Shown here piece after piece: positions 18,915 to 27,479 of a stretch of 64,000 nucleotides of DNA. Both the position numbers and the translations under genes were made by a program. How positions within the stretch are numbered: position 1 is the stretch's first letter; each line of letters opens with the position of its first letter. This stretch comes from Gemmatimonadetes bacterium T265 (GTDB taxonomy: Bacteria > Gemmatimonadota > Gemmatimonadetes > Gemmatimonadales > Gemmatimonadaceae), in NCBI GenBank assembly GCA_019973575.1, contig BPUI01000001.1, positions 1,748,342 to 1,812,341 of the forward strand, written 5' to 3'. The notes below the pieces were generated by a model. It saw nothing but the letters and a program-made list of their open reading frames with translations. It searched no databases and was not told the origin of the DNA.

Positions 18915-19825
18915 GCGCCAGCGCGGGCGCCCTCCCGATCGGGCCGCCGGGCGCCGAACGCGCGCGCGCCGAGCCGGCGCCCGGCGCCGCGGCGCCGGCG
19001 GACCGCGCCGAGTACCTGATCGCGCCGCCGCCGCGCTGGCCGCGCCCGCGCCTCGCCGAGCTGTGGACGGCGCGCGACCTCCTGCGCTTCCTCGTCTGGC
19101 GCGACGTGAAGGTGCGTTACGCGCAGACGGCGCTCGGCGCCGGGTGGGCCGTGCTGCAGCCGGTGATGGCGATGGTGGTCTTCACGGTCATCTTCGGGCG
19201 GTTCGCGCGCGTGCCGTCGGACGGCGCGCCGTACGCCGCGTTCTCGCTCGCCGCGCTCGTGCCGTGGACGTTCTTCGCGTCCGCGCTGACGGGCGCGAGC
19301 AACAGCCTCGTGCTGCACACGCACCTGCTGACGAAGATCTACCTCCCGCGCCTCACGATCCCGGTCTCCCCGGTGCTCGCGGCCCTCATCGACTTCGGGG
19401 TGGCGTTCGTGGTGCTGCTCCTCTTGCTCGCCGGCTACCGCATCGCGCCCTCGCCGTGGACGGTCGTGATGCTGCCGGTGCTGCTCCTCCTCGTCGCGAC
19501 GACCGCCGCCGGCGTCGGGAGCTGGCTGGCCGCGCTGCACGTGCAGTACCGCGACGTGCGGCACCTCGCGCCGTTCCTGCTGCAGGTCTGGATGTACGCC
19601 TCGCCGGTGGTGTACCCGACGACGATCGTGCCGCGGCGCTACCGCCTGCTGTACGCGCTGAACCCGATGGCGGGCGTCATCGACACGTTCCGGGCGCTGC
19701 TGCTCGGCACGGGGCCGGTCCCGTGGACGGAGCTGCTCGTCGGGGGCGCGTCGGGCGCCGTGATGCTCGCGGGCGGGGTGCTGTACTTCCGCCACGTCGA
19801 GCGCGTCTTCGCCGACGTGGCCTAA
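18911..19825 (+). CDS. ABC-2 type polysaccharide exporter permease (Wzm-like)
   Basis: This 304-residue protein is read from a GTG overlapping the previous stop. After an Ala/Pro-rich N-terminal 50 residues comes LLRFLVWRDVKVRYAQTALGAGWAVLQPVMAMVVFTVIFGRF, the typical start of O-antigen/teichoic-acid ABC-2 permeases. Six hydrophobic segments are visible, with SPVVYPTTIVPRRYRLLYALNPMAGVIDTFR near the end. It forms the membrane channel that flips completed polysaccharide across the inner membrane with the ATPase encoded next. The stop codon is TAA inside a GCCTAACG octamer. Confidence 0.92.
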   Translation: MSASAGALPIGPPGAERARAEPAPGAAAPADRAEYLIAPPPRWPRPRLAELWTARDLLRFLVWRDVKVRYAQTALGAGWAVLQPVMAMVVFTVIFGRFARVPSDGAPYAAFSLAALVPWTFFASALTGASNSLVLHTHLLTKIYLPRLTIPVSPVLAALIDFGVAFVVLLLLLAGYRIAPSPWTVVMLPVLLLLVATTAAGVGSWLAALHVQYRDVRHLAPFLLQVWMYASPVVYPTTIVPRRYRLLYALNPMAGVIDTFRALLLGTGPVPWTELLVGGASGAVMLAGGVLYFRHVERVFADVA

Positions 19826-19837
19826 CGGGCGGCCGTC

Positions 19838-21142
19838 GTGTCCCGCGCGATCGAGGCCGTCGGCCTCGGCAAGCAGTACCGCATCGGCGCCGCCCGTCCG
19901 GGGCGCCACGGCACGCTGCGCGAGTCGCTCGCGCGCGGGGCGGCGCGGGTCGTGCGCGCGGTGGGAACGCGCGCCGGCCGGCCCCGCCCCTTCATCTGGG
20001 CGCTGCACGACGTCTCCTTCTCGGTGCACGACGGCGAGGTGCTCGGGCTCGTCGGCCGCAACGGGGCGGGGAAGAGCACGCTGCTCAAGATCCTCTCGCG
20101 CATCACGCCGCCGACCGCCGGCTACGCGCGCGTGCGCGGGCGCGTGGGGTCGCTGCTCGAGGTGGGGACCGGCTTCCACCCGGAGCTCAGCGGGCGCGAC
20201 AACGTATTCCTCAACGGCGTCATCCTCGGGATGGAGCGCGAGTACATCCGCGCGCGGTTCGACGAGATCGTGGAGTTCGCCGGCGTCGGCGGCCTGATCG
20301 ACACGCCGGTCAAGCGCTATTCGAGCGGGATGTACCTGCGACTCGCGTTCGCGGTCGCGGCGCACCTCGAACCCGACATCCTCATCGTCGACGAGGTGCT
20401 CGCCGTCGGGGACGCCGAATTCCAGAAGAAGTGCCTCGGCAAGATGGACGACGTCGCCAAGGGCGGGCGGACCGTGCTGTTCGTGAGTCACAACCTCGAC
20501 GCGATCCAGCAGCTCTGTCCGCGCACGGTGCTGCTCGACGGGGGCACGGTCGTTGGCGACGGCCGGACCGCCGACATGCTCCACCGCTACCTGTCGACGG
20601 TGCACGACACGCACGCCCCGGAGCGGTGGATCGCCCTCGACGGGGCGGCCCGGCAGGGCACGGGCGGCGTGCGCATCCGCGCCGTCCGCTACTCGAGCGG
20701 GGCGTCCGCGGTCGCGAGCCAGCCTTACCCGAACGGGCCGCTCGAGTTCTCCCTCGCGCTCGACTCCGACGTGGCGCGCCACGTCGGCAGCATCGTGGCG
20801 CTCATCTCGACGACGACCGGGACGCCGCTCGTCGCGGCCGACTCGGCCGCGGCGGCGTCGACGGTCTGGCTGCGCGAGGGGCGCACGTACGTCGACCTGC
20901 GCCTCGGGGCGCTGCACCTGACGCCGGGGCGGTACCGGGTGACGCTCGCCGTCGGCGACGCCCTGAGCGCGCGCTCCGCGGCGCTCGCCTTCGACCACGT
21001 CGAAGAGGCGATCGAGATCGAGGTGGCCCCGCCGCCGTTCGACGGCGGCAGGATCGGGCGCAGCGGCCTCGTGACGTGCGAGGTCGCCGTGTCGGACGCG
21101 TCGCGCCGGTACGCCGAGGCCGGCGGCGGCGCGCCCGCGTGA
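19838..21142 (+). CDS. Polysaccharide ABC exporter ATPase with C-terminal substrate domain (Wzt-like)
   Basis: This 434-residue protein has Walker A GLVGRNGAGKSTLLKIL near residue 70, signature motif VKRYSSGMYLRLAFAVA, Walker B EPDILIVDEVLAVGDAEFQKKC and the switch histidine in VLFVSHNLDAI. The nucleotide-binding domain is followed by about 170 residues of beta-rich sequence (FSLALDSDVARHVGSIVALIS...YVDLRLGALHLTPGRYRVTLAVGDAL). This matches the Wzt C-terminal carbohydrate-binding domain, which in family members recognises the modified end of the O-polysaccharide. Its presence implies export of a finished, end-capped chain. It pairs with the permease just upstream. Confidence 0.93.
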   Translation: MSRAIEAVGLGKQYRIGAARPGRHGTLRESLARGAARVVRAVGTRAGRPRPFIWALHDVSFSVHDGEVLGLVGRNGAGKSTLLKILSRITPPTAGYARVRGRVGSLLEVGTGFHPELSGRDNVFLNGVILGMEREYIRARFDEIVEFAGVGGLIDTPVKRYSSGMYLRLAFAVAAHLEPDILIVDEVLAVGDAEFQKKCLGKMDDVAKGGRTVLFVSHNLDAIQQLCPRTVLLDGGTVVGDGRTADMLHRYLSTVHDTHAPERWIALDGAARQGTGGVRIRAVRYSSGASAVASQPYPNGPLEFSLALDSDVARHVGSIVALISTTTGTPLVAADSAAAASTVWLREGRTYVDLRLGALHLTPGRYRVTLAVGDALSARSAALAFDHVEEAIEIEVAPPPFDGGRIGRSGLVTCEVAVSDASRRYAEAGGGAPA

Positions 21143-21158
21143 GGCCGGGAGGGACCGC

Positions 21159-21920
21159 GTGACGGCGCCGGTGCCGATCCTGATGTACCACGAGGTCTCG
21201 CCGACGCCGCGGCCGACCTTCCGGAAGTACGTGGTCTCGCGCCGCGCGTTCGCGCGGCAGATGTCCTGGCTCCGCGCCGCGGGCTACACGCCGGTCACGC
21301 TGGACGCGCTCCTCGCGGCGCGCACGGGCGGGGCGCGCCCGGGCGCGCCGCCGCTGCCCGGGCGGCCGGTCGTGATCACCTTCGACGACGGGTTCCACGA
21401 CTGCATGCAGTACGCGGCGGAGGTGCTGGAGCGCCACGCGTTTCCGGCGACGTTCTTCCTCGTCGCGGGCCTGGTCGGCGGGACGAGCCGCTGGCTCGTC
21501 CCCGAGCGCGGCCTCGAGCTCCGCATGGGCGACTGGGCGCGCGCCCGTGAACTCCTCGCGGCCGGCTTCGACTGCGGGTCGCACAGCCTCACGCACCCTC
21601 GGCTCGCGGCCCTCGGCGCCGACGCCTGCCGGCGCGAGCTGGCGGAGTCGCGCCGCGTTCTCGAGGACGGGCTCGGCCGTGAGGTCCGCCACCTCGCGTA
21701 TCCCTACGGCTCGTACGACGCGCGCGTGCGCGACACCGCGGCGGAGGTGGGCTACCGCACCGCGTGCACGGTCGAGCCGGGGCCCTCGACGGCGGACGAC
21801 GACCTCCTCGCGCTCCGGCGCGTGCCCGTGAACGGCGCCGAGTCGCTGCTCGCCTTCATCTGGCGCCTGCGGCCCGGCCGGGGGCGGGGGGCCGGCGGGA
21901 CCCCGTCGCGTGTCGCCTAA
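21159..21920 (+). CDS. Polysaccharide deacetylase family protein (NodB-like)
   Basis: This 253-residue protein starts at GTG 21159. NodB-fold motifs are VPILMYHEVSP at the N-terminus, VVITFDDGFHDCMQYAAEVL (motif 1, TFDDG), ATFFLVAG, CGSHSLTHPRLAAL (H-x3-H metal-binding motif 2) and LAYPYGSYDARVRDTAAEVGYRTACTVEPG. These enzymes remove N-acetyl groups from sugars in surface polysaccharides; there is no signal peptide, suggesting action on cytoplasmic or membrane-linked substrate. It lies between the exporter and the fusion glycosyltransferase, and its TAA stop is within an octamer. The next gene starts 11 bases before its end. Confidence 0.9.
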   Translation: MTAPVPILMYHEVSPTPRPTFRKYVVSRRAFARQMSWLRAAGYTPVTLDALLAARTGGARPGAPPLPGRPVVITFDDGFHDCMQYAAEVLERHAFPATFFLVAGLVGGTSRWLVPERGLELRMGDWARARELLAAGFDCGSHSLTHPRLAALGADACRRELAESRRVLEDGLGREVRHLAYPYGSYDARVRDTAAEVGYRTACTVEPGPSTADDDLLALRRVPVNGAESLLAFIWRLRPGRGRGAGGTPSRVA

Positions 21921-24480
21921 CGTGTCCGGCGCGGCGGTGCCCGACGTCAGCCTCGTCGTCCCCACGTACGAGCGGCGGGCCTCCGTGGAGCGGCTGCTCG
22001 ACGCGCTGACGCGCCAGACGCTGCCGCCGCACCGCTTCGAGGTCATCGTCGTCGCCGACGGGTCGTCGGACGGCACGGCGGCGATGGTGGCGGCGAGGCG
22101 GACGCCGTTCGCGCTGACCGGACGGTGGCAGCCGAACGCCGGGCGCGCGGCGGCGTGCAACGCGGGGATCGCCCGCGCGCGGGGCGAGGTCGTCGTCCTG
22201 CTGGACGACGACATGGAACCCACCCCCGGCCTGCTCGCGGCGCACGCGGCGGCGCACCCGCCGGCGAGCCGGCGCGCCGTGGTCGGCGCGGCGCCGGTGG
22301 TGGTCGAGCCCGACTCGCCCGCGGTCGTGCGGTACGTCGGGCGCAAGTTCAACCGGCACCTCGAGGTGCTCGCCACGCCGGGGCGCCCGTTCGGGCTGCG
22401 CGACTTCTACAGCGGGAACTTCTCGATCCGGCGGGCGGTGCTCGACGAGGTCGGCGCGTTCGACGAGCGGTTCCGGATCTACGGGAACGAGGACGTGGAA
22501 CTCGGCTGGCGGCTGCGGCGCGCGGGGGTCGCGCTCGTCTTCGACGCCGCGGCCGCCGCGCGGCAGTACTACACGAAGGACTTCGGCGCGCTCATGCGCG
22601 ACAACCTCGCCAAGGGGCGCACGGCCGTCCTGCTGACGACGCGGCACCCCGACGCGCTCGGCGAATCCAAGCTCGGCGACGCCGGACGCGGGTCGCGGTC
22701 GCGGCGGCTCGTGCTGGGCGGGTTGCTGGCGGCCGGGCGGGCGTGGCCCGCGACGACGCGCGTCGTCTCCGCCGCGGTCCCCGCGTTAGGCCGGGCCGTG
22801 CCGCCGGCGGTCGACCGGCTGTACGCGCTCGCGGCCGACTACCACTTCTGGACCGGCGCACGCGCGGCGCGGGCGGAAGCGGGGCGGCCGGAGGCCGGCG
22901 GCCGCGGGGCCGAGGGCGCGCGCGAGCTGGAGCACAACGCCCGGCTGCGGCGTGCGGACTGGCGCTTCCTGCTCGACGACCCGGCGCCCGCGACGATCGT
23001 CTGCTTCGGCGGGGGGCGACTGCGCGAGGCGGCGTCCGTGCTGTCGCCCCGCGTGGCGGCGCCCGACGCCGCGCCGGCGGAGCGCTACGATCTCGCCGTC
23101 GCCGCGGACGCCGGCGCGGCGACGCTGCGGGCCGCGTTCGCGCGACTCCGCCCCGGGGGGACGTGCTACGTCGAGTGCCGCGGGCTATCGGCGCGCCCCG
23201 GGGTGGTCCGGCGGCGCCTGCTCGCCGCGGGGTTCGCCGACGTGCGGCGCTACTCGGCGTGGCCCTCGGTCCGCCACGCCCTTGTCTGGCTGCCGCTCGA
23301 CGCGCCCGAGGTCGTGTCGGCGTACCTCGACCGGGACGGGCGCGTGCCGCACGGACTGCTGCGCCGGCTGGTGCGCCGCGGCCGGCGGCGCCTCGTGCGC
23401 TGGCGCGGCGCACTCGGGGTGACGGGGCACCTCGGCGCGATCGCGACGAAAGCCCCCGCAGGGCCGGCGACCGGATTTCTCCCGCGGCTGCGCGACGGTC
23501 GGCCGGACGGCGCCGGGCCGCCCGCGTCGTCGCGCGCCGCGTACGTGATGTTGACGGGCGGGGAGCGCAGCATCAGCAAGGTCGTGATCCTCGCCTACGC
23601 CCGCGCGGACCGCGAGCCCGGGGCCGTGGTGAAGATCGCGCGGGTGCCCGAGGCGGCGCGCGGGCTCGAGGCCGAGGCGCGGACGCTCGACGTCGTGCAC
23701 GCGCTGCGGCCGCGCGCGCCGGCCGGGGCGCCGCGGGTGCTCTTCCGCTGGCGCTCGGGCGGGATGCTCGCCGTCGGCGAGTCGGCGCAGTCGGGCGTGC
23801 CGATCACGGGGACGCTCGCCCGGGCCCGCTACGAGGAGATCGCGCGCGGGGCCACCACCTGGCTCGCGGAGCTCGCCCGCGCCTCGTGCGCGCCCGCGCC
23901 GGACTGGGCGGACGTCAGTGGCGGACTGCTGCGCGAGTTCGTGACCTCGCACGGCGCGGCGCTCGACGCCGCGTTGCCGGACGCGATCGTGCGGCGCCTC
24001 GCGCCCAACGTCGCGCTCCCCGGGGCGCTCGAACACCGGGACTTCTCGCCGTGGAACGTGTTCCTCGACGACCCGCTCACGGTGCTCGACTGGGAGTCGG
24101 CCGTGCGACACGGCCTTCCCGCCCTGGACCTGGTTTACTTCCTCACGTACCTCGCGTTCTACCGCGACCGCGTGCTGGGCTCGCGGTTGCGGCGCGCGGA
24201 CGTGCGCGCGCACCGGGCGTCGTACCGCGCGGCGTGGGATCCCGCGGCGCCGAGTGGGCGCGTGAATGATGCCTGCCTGCGCGATTACGCGCGCGCCGTC
24301 GGCTTCGACCCCGGCGCGCTTCCCGCGCTGCGGCTGCTGACGTGGCTCGTCCACGCCCGGTCGGAGTACGCCCACGCCGTGGCCGACGCCGGCGGCCCGC
24401 CGTCTCCGGAGACGCTCCGGCGCGGGCTCTTCGTCAACCTCGTCGGGGAGGAGCTGCTGCGTGGCGACCCCGCGTCCTGA
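21910..24480 (+). CDS. Three-part fusion: GT2 glycosyltransferase, methyltransferase-like middle, APH-type phosphotransferase
   Basis: This protein has 856 residues. Residues 1-300 are a GT2 domain: VSLVVPTYERRASVERLLDAL, VVADGSSDGT, VVVLLDDDMEP and FYSGNFSIRR...NEDVELGWRLRRAG. Residues about 330-520 contain DWRFLLDDPAPATIVCFGGGRLREAA and FARLRPGGTCYVECRG, resembling a SAM-methyltransferase fold with a weak cofactor motif. Residues about 550-856 form an APH/choline-kinase-like domain with intact catalytic loop LEHRDFSPWNVF and metal-binding DWES. The product could therefore add a sugar and a phosphate to the same glycan; that coupling is inference. The GTG at 21910 overlaps the deacetylase gene; GTG 21922 is an alternative. 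No frame break separates the domains. Confidence 0.85.
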   Translation: MSPNVSGAAVPDVSLVVPTYERRASVERLLDALTRQTLPPHRFEVIVVADGSSDGTAAMVAARRTPFALTGRWQPNAGRAAACNAGIARARGEVVVLLDDDMEPTPGLLAAHAAAHPPASRRAVVGAAPVVVEPDSPAVVRYVGRKFNRHLEVLATPGRPFGLRDFYSGNFSIRRAVLDEVGAFDERFRIYGNEDVELGWRLRRAGVALVFDAAAAARQYYTKDFGALMRDNLAKGRTAVLLTTRHPDALGESKLGDAGRGSRSRRLVLGGLLAAGRAWPATTRVVSAAVPALGRAVPPAVDRLYALAADYHFWTGARAARAEAGRPEAGGRGAEGARELEHNARLRRADWRFLLDDPAPATIVCFGGGRLREAASVLSPRVAAPDAAPAERYDLAVAADAGAATLRAAFARLRPGGTCYVECRGLSARPGVVRRRLLAAGFADVRRYSAWPSVRHALVWLPLDAPEVVSAYLDRDGRVPHGLLRRLVRRGRRRLVRWRGALGVTGHLGAIATKAPAGPATGFLPRLRDGRPDGAGPPASSRAAYVMLTGGERSISKVVILAYARADREPGAVVKIARVPEAARGLEAEARTLDVVHALRPRAPAGAPRVLFRWRSGGMLAVGESAQSGVPITGTLARARYEEIARGATTWLAELARASCAPAPDWADVSGGLLREFVTSHGAALDAALPDAIVRRLAPNVALPGALEHRDFSPWNVFLDDPLTVLDWESAVRHGLPALDLVYFLTYLAFYRDRVLGSRLRRADVRAHRASYRAAWDPAAPSGRVNDACLRDYARAVGFDPGALPALRLLTWLVHARSEYAHAVADAGGPPSPETLRRGLFVNLVGEELLRGDPAS

Positions 24481-24521
24481 GGCGCGCGTGAGCCGGCGCG
24501 CGTGAGCGGGCGCGCGTGAGC
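24481..24521 (+). repeat. Three tandem copies of a 14-bp unit at a gene junction
   Basis: The 13-mer GGCGCGCGTGAGC recurs at 24481-24493, 24495-24507 and 24509-24521, a 14-base period. Each copy carries a GTG; only the third (24516) is in frame with the downstream methyltransferase. It looks like recent slippage duplication in the gap between two genes. Confidence 0.8.
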
Positions 24522-25250
24522 GGTGGCCTCCTCGGGTTCCTGCGCGGGCGGGTGCCGCCCGCGGCGCGCGTCGCGGTGCGCCAGCGCCTCCATCGCCTCC
24601 GCCGGCCGGCGTGGCTCGGCACGCTGCGGCGCACGGCCCCGCTCAGCGACCACTGGGGGCGCGAGCGGGGCACGCCCGTGGACCGCTACTACATCGAGCG
24701 GTTCCTCGACGCCCACCGCGCCGACGTCCGCGGGCACGCGCTCGAAGTGATGAACCGCGCGTACCTCGACCGGTTCGGCGCCGCCCTGACCCACGTCGAC
24801 GTGCTCGACGTCGACGCCGCGAACCCGCTTGCCACGCTCGTCGCGGACCTCGAAGCCCCGGGCTCGCTGCCGGCGGGCCGCTTCGATTGCATCGTGCTCA
24901 CCCAGACGCTGCAGTTCGTCTTCGACCTGCCGACCGCGATCGAGCAGCTGCACCGCGCGCTGCGTCCCGGCGGCGTGCTGCTGGTCACCGTGCCGTCGGT
25001 CACGCGCGTCGACCGCAACCTGGGCGACCGCGAGTTCTGGCGCTTCACCGTGCCGTCGTGCCGCCGGTTGTTCGGCGAGCGGTTCGGCGCGTCGGCGGTC
25101 GAGGTGCGCGCCGACGGCAACGTGCTCGCCGCGATCGCCTTCCTCGCCGGGATGGCGCGCGAGGAGCTGTCGGCGCGCGATCTCGCGGCGCGCGACGAGC
25201 GGTATCCCGTGATCGTGACCGTGCGCGCGGTGAAGGCGCCGTGCGGCTGA
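24516..25250 (+). CDS. Class I SAM-dependent methyltransferase
   Basis: This 244-residue protein starts at the GTG in the third tandem repeat. The N-terminus is basic and contains RAPLSDHWGRERGTPVDRYYIERFLDAHR, a pattern seen in methyltransferases of sugar or lipid-linked glycan clusters. The fold is recognisable from GHALEVMNRAYLDRFG, VDVLDVDAANPLATLVADL, FDCIVLTQTLQFVFDLPTAIEQL and ALRPGGVLLVTVPSV; the usual glycine-rich GxGxG loop is replaced by ALEVMNR. It probably caps or decorates the exported polysaccharide, which would fit the Wzt C-terminal domain upstream; this is inference. It is followed by a 12-bp tandem duplication. Confidence 0.82.
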   Translation: MSGGLLGFLRGRVPPAARVAVRQRLHRLRRPAWLGTLRRTAPLSDHWGRERGTPVDRYYIERFLDAHRADVRGHALEVMNRAYLDRFGAALTHVDVLDVDAANPLATLVADLEAPGSLPAGRFDCIVLTQTLQFVFDLPTAIEQLHRALRPGGVLLVTVPSVTRVDRNLGDREFWRFTVPSCRRLFGERFGASAVEVRADGNVLAAIAFLAGMAREELSARDLAARDERYPVIVTVRAVKAPCG

Positions 25251-25276
25251 CGCCTGCGCTGACGCCTGCGCTGACG
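25247..25276 (+). repeat. 12-bp tandem duplication after the methyltransferase
   Basis: CTGACGCCTGCG occurs at 25247-25258 and 25259-25270, followed by half a copy. The first copy includes the TGA stop of the methyltransferase. It probably arose by slippage and has no other visible function. Confidence 0.75.
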
Positions 25277-25297
25277 TCCGCCGCGCGTCGCCCCGGG

Positions 25298-26215
25298 TCA
25301 GGCCGCCGGCGTTCCGGCCGGCCGCGTGCGGAGCAGGGCCAGCAGGCGCCGGGCGGCGCGCGAGGCGCGCGCCCGCACCGGCGAGCGGTACGGCTGCAAC
25401 TCCTCGCGGAGGGCGCGCCACACTGCCCGGTCTGTAACGCCCTGCGCGGTGAGATACCGCTCCGCCCACTCGAGAAACATGCGGCGGGCCGCGACCCACT
25501 CGCCCGTGCGCTTGGCGACCGAGTAGCACGACGCGGCGTGCCGCCGGTACTGGTCCCACCGGCCGTCGCCGACGTACACGGGTGCGGCGAGGAACAGCTT
25601 GAGGTGCCAGACCTGGTCCTCGTACATCCCGGTAAAGGCGTCCTCGAAGCCGCCCGCCTGCTCGATCATGGAGCGCCGCACGAGGGTGCTGCTCATGCTG
25701 GGGGCGCTCACCCGGCGCTGGAGCATCGCCGGCACGAGCTGACCGGCCGGGTAGATACGGCCCGCGGCGACGCCGAGTGCCGGCACCACGTCGCGCGCGA
25801 CATCCTCGGGCTGCCCCGTCCAGCTGTACCACTCCAGCGTCGACCCGTACACCGTGCCCGCGTCCGGCCGCGCCTCGAGCAGGACGACCTGGTCCCGGAG
25901 CTTGTCCGGATGGTACACGTCGTCGGCGTCCAGAAACGCCACGTACGCCCCGTCGGCCTGCCGGAGCCCCGCGTTGCGCGACGCGCTGACGCCGCGGTTG
26001 GCGTGGCCGGGATGCTCGACGTAGCGGATGCGATCGGGATCGCGTCGCGCGTACTCGCGGGCGAGCGTCGTGCTCCCGTCGGCCGACCCGTCGTCCACCG
26101 TATAGAGCACCCAGTGCGGGTAGCTCTGGGCGCGCACGCTCTCGATCGCCTCGGCCATGAAGCGCTCGGCGTTGAAGAACGGCATCACGATCGAGACGCG
26201 CGGGCCGCGGGACAT
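25298..26215 (-). CDS. Glycosyltransferase family 2 (GT-A fold)
   Basis: This 305-residue protein starts at ATG 26215. It shows the GT2 nucleotide-binding text RVSIVMPFFNAERFMAEAIESVRAQSYPHWVLYTVDDGSADGS, the DxD motif in AYVAFLDADDVYHPDKL, and acceptor-region text FEDAFTGMYEDQVWHLKLFLAAPVYV. The C-terminal 60 residues are basic and amphipathic, typical of membrane-associated GT2 enzymes. It faces the methyltransferase gene convergently and is followed leftward by nothing else in its direction, so it is expressed separately from the rightward genes. The acceptor sugar is unknown. Confidence 0.9.
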   Translation of the reverse strand: MSRGPRVSIVMPFFNAERFMAEAIESVRAQSYPHWVLYTVDDGSADGSTTLAREYARRDPDRIRYVEHPGHANRGVSASRNAGLRQADGAYVAFLDADDVYHPDKLRDQVVLLEARPDAGTVYGSTLEWYSWTGQPEDVARDVVPALGVAAGRIYPAGQLVPAMLQRRVSAPSMSSTLVRRSMIEQAGGFEDAFTGMYEDQVWHLKLFLAAPVYVGDGRWDQYRRHAASCYSVAKRTGEWVAARRMFLEWAERYLTAQGVTDRAVWRALREELQPYRSPVRARASRAARRLLALLRTRPAGTPAA

Positions 26216-26293
26216 GGGGGCGGGGGCGGGGCGATGGCGGCCCGCGACGGGGCCGGGCGTGCGTGGCGGGGGCGGTGCGAAGATGCCGCGCCG

Positions 26294-27427
26294 TCAGCCC
26301 GCGCGCGACCGCCGGGCGTCGAGGATCGCGTCGTAGACGGCTTCGGTCTGCGCCGTCATCGTCGCGACACTGAACTCGCGGTGCACGCGGGCGTGGCCGG
26401 CGGCCGCCAGGCGCCGGGCGAGCGCCGGATCGCCGAGCAGCCGCCGGATGGCCGCGGCGAGCGCTTCGGGGTCGCGGGGGGGGACGAGCAGCCCGGTCTC
26501 GCCGTCGACGACCGCCTCGTCGGTGCCGCCGATGCGCGTCGCGATCACCGGCGTGCGCGCCGCCATGGCCTCGAGCACCGACAGCGGCAATCCCTCGAAG
26601 AGCGACGGCAGGACGAACAGGTCCGAGGCGGCCAGCAGCGCGGGCACGTCGTCGCGCGCGCCGAGGAAGCGGACGCGGTCGGCGATGCCGAGCGTGCGGG
26701 CGCGGGTCTGGAGCACGTCGCGCAGCGGGCCGTCCCCGGCGAGGACGAACGTCGCGTCCGGGACGCGGGTGGCCGCGTCGAGCAGCACGTCGAGGCCCTT
26801 CTGCTCGTGCAGCCGGGCCGGCGTGAGGACCAGCGGACGTCCGCCGCCGTCGAGCGCGGCGCGCAACCCGGGCGGGGCCGGCCGGTCGAAGCCCTCGAGC
26901 GGGACCGCGTTGCGCACGACGGCGATCTTCGCGCGCGGAAAGCCGAAGTTCGACGCCAGCCCGCGCGCGACCTCGTCCGAGACGGCGATGTAGCGGTCGA
27001 CGCCGGTCGAGATCAGCCGCTGGAACTGGATGCCGCGCCACCGCCGGATCTGCACGTACAGTTGCTCCGTCGCGACCACGGCCGGCGTCCGGGCGAGGGC
27101 CGCCGCGATCAGTCCGAACTTGCAGCTGAGCGGCCAGTTGAGGTGCGCGTGGAAGACGGCGGGGCGTTCGGCGCGGAGCGCGCGGGCAAACTGCGCCGTT
27201 CGCGGCAGCGTGCGGCGCCCCCGCATGCGCGGGAGTGCCCGCGTCGCGACGCCGAGTTGGCGTGCGCCCGCGAGCAGCGGGGCGAGGCTCGGCTCGGGGT
27301 GGTGGAAGAGGACGGGCCGCCAGCGTCGGCGGTCGAGCGCGCCGAGGAGGATCAGGAGCGCCTTCTCCGCGCCGCCGAAGGCCTCGCCGTCGAGGTAGTA
27401 CACAACAGTCTGGATCATCGCGCCCAC
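26294..27427 (-). CDS. Glycosyltransferase family 4
   Basis: This 377-residue protein is given a GTG start at 27427 because AAGGA lies 9 bases upstream; ATG 27418 has no comparable ribosome-binding site. Text typical of GT4 includes GEAFGGAEKALLILLGAL, KIAVVRNAVPLEGFDRP, LVLTPARLHEQKGLDVLLDAA, TFVLAGDGPL and DLFVLPSLFEGLPLSVLEAMAARTPVIATRIGGTDEAV (E-x7-E). It transfers a sugar from a nucleotide donor during surface-glycan synthesis. It is divergently arranged with the next gene across about 50 bases. Confidence 0.9.
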   Translation of the reverse strand: MGAMIQTVVYYLDGEAFGGAEKALLILLGALDRRRWRPVLFHHPEPSLAPLLAGARQLGVATRALPRMRGRRTLPRTAQFARALRAERPAVFHAHLNWPLSCKFGLIAAALARTPAVVATEQLYVQIRRWRGIQFQRLISTGVDRYIAVSDEVARGLASNFGFPRAKIAVVRNAVPLEGFDRPAPPGLRAALDGGGRPLVLTPARLHEQKGLDVLLDAATRVPDATFVLAGDGPLRDVLQTRARTLGIADRVRFLGARDDVPALLAASDLFVLPSLFEGLPLSVLEAMAARTPVIATRIGGTDEAVVDGETGLLVPPRDPEALAAAIRRLLGDPALARRLAAAGHARVHREFSVATMTAQTEAVYDAILDARRSRAG

Positions 27428-27479
27428 CGGTTGGCATCCTTCGGCCGCGCGTAACGCCGCCGTCCTCCTCTTCGAGCCC

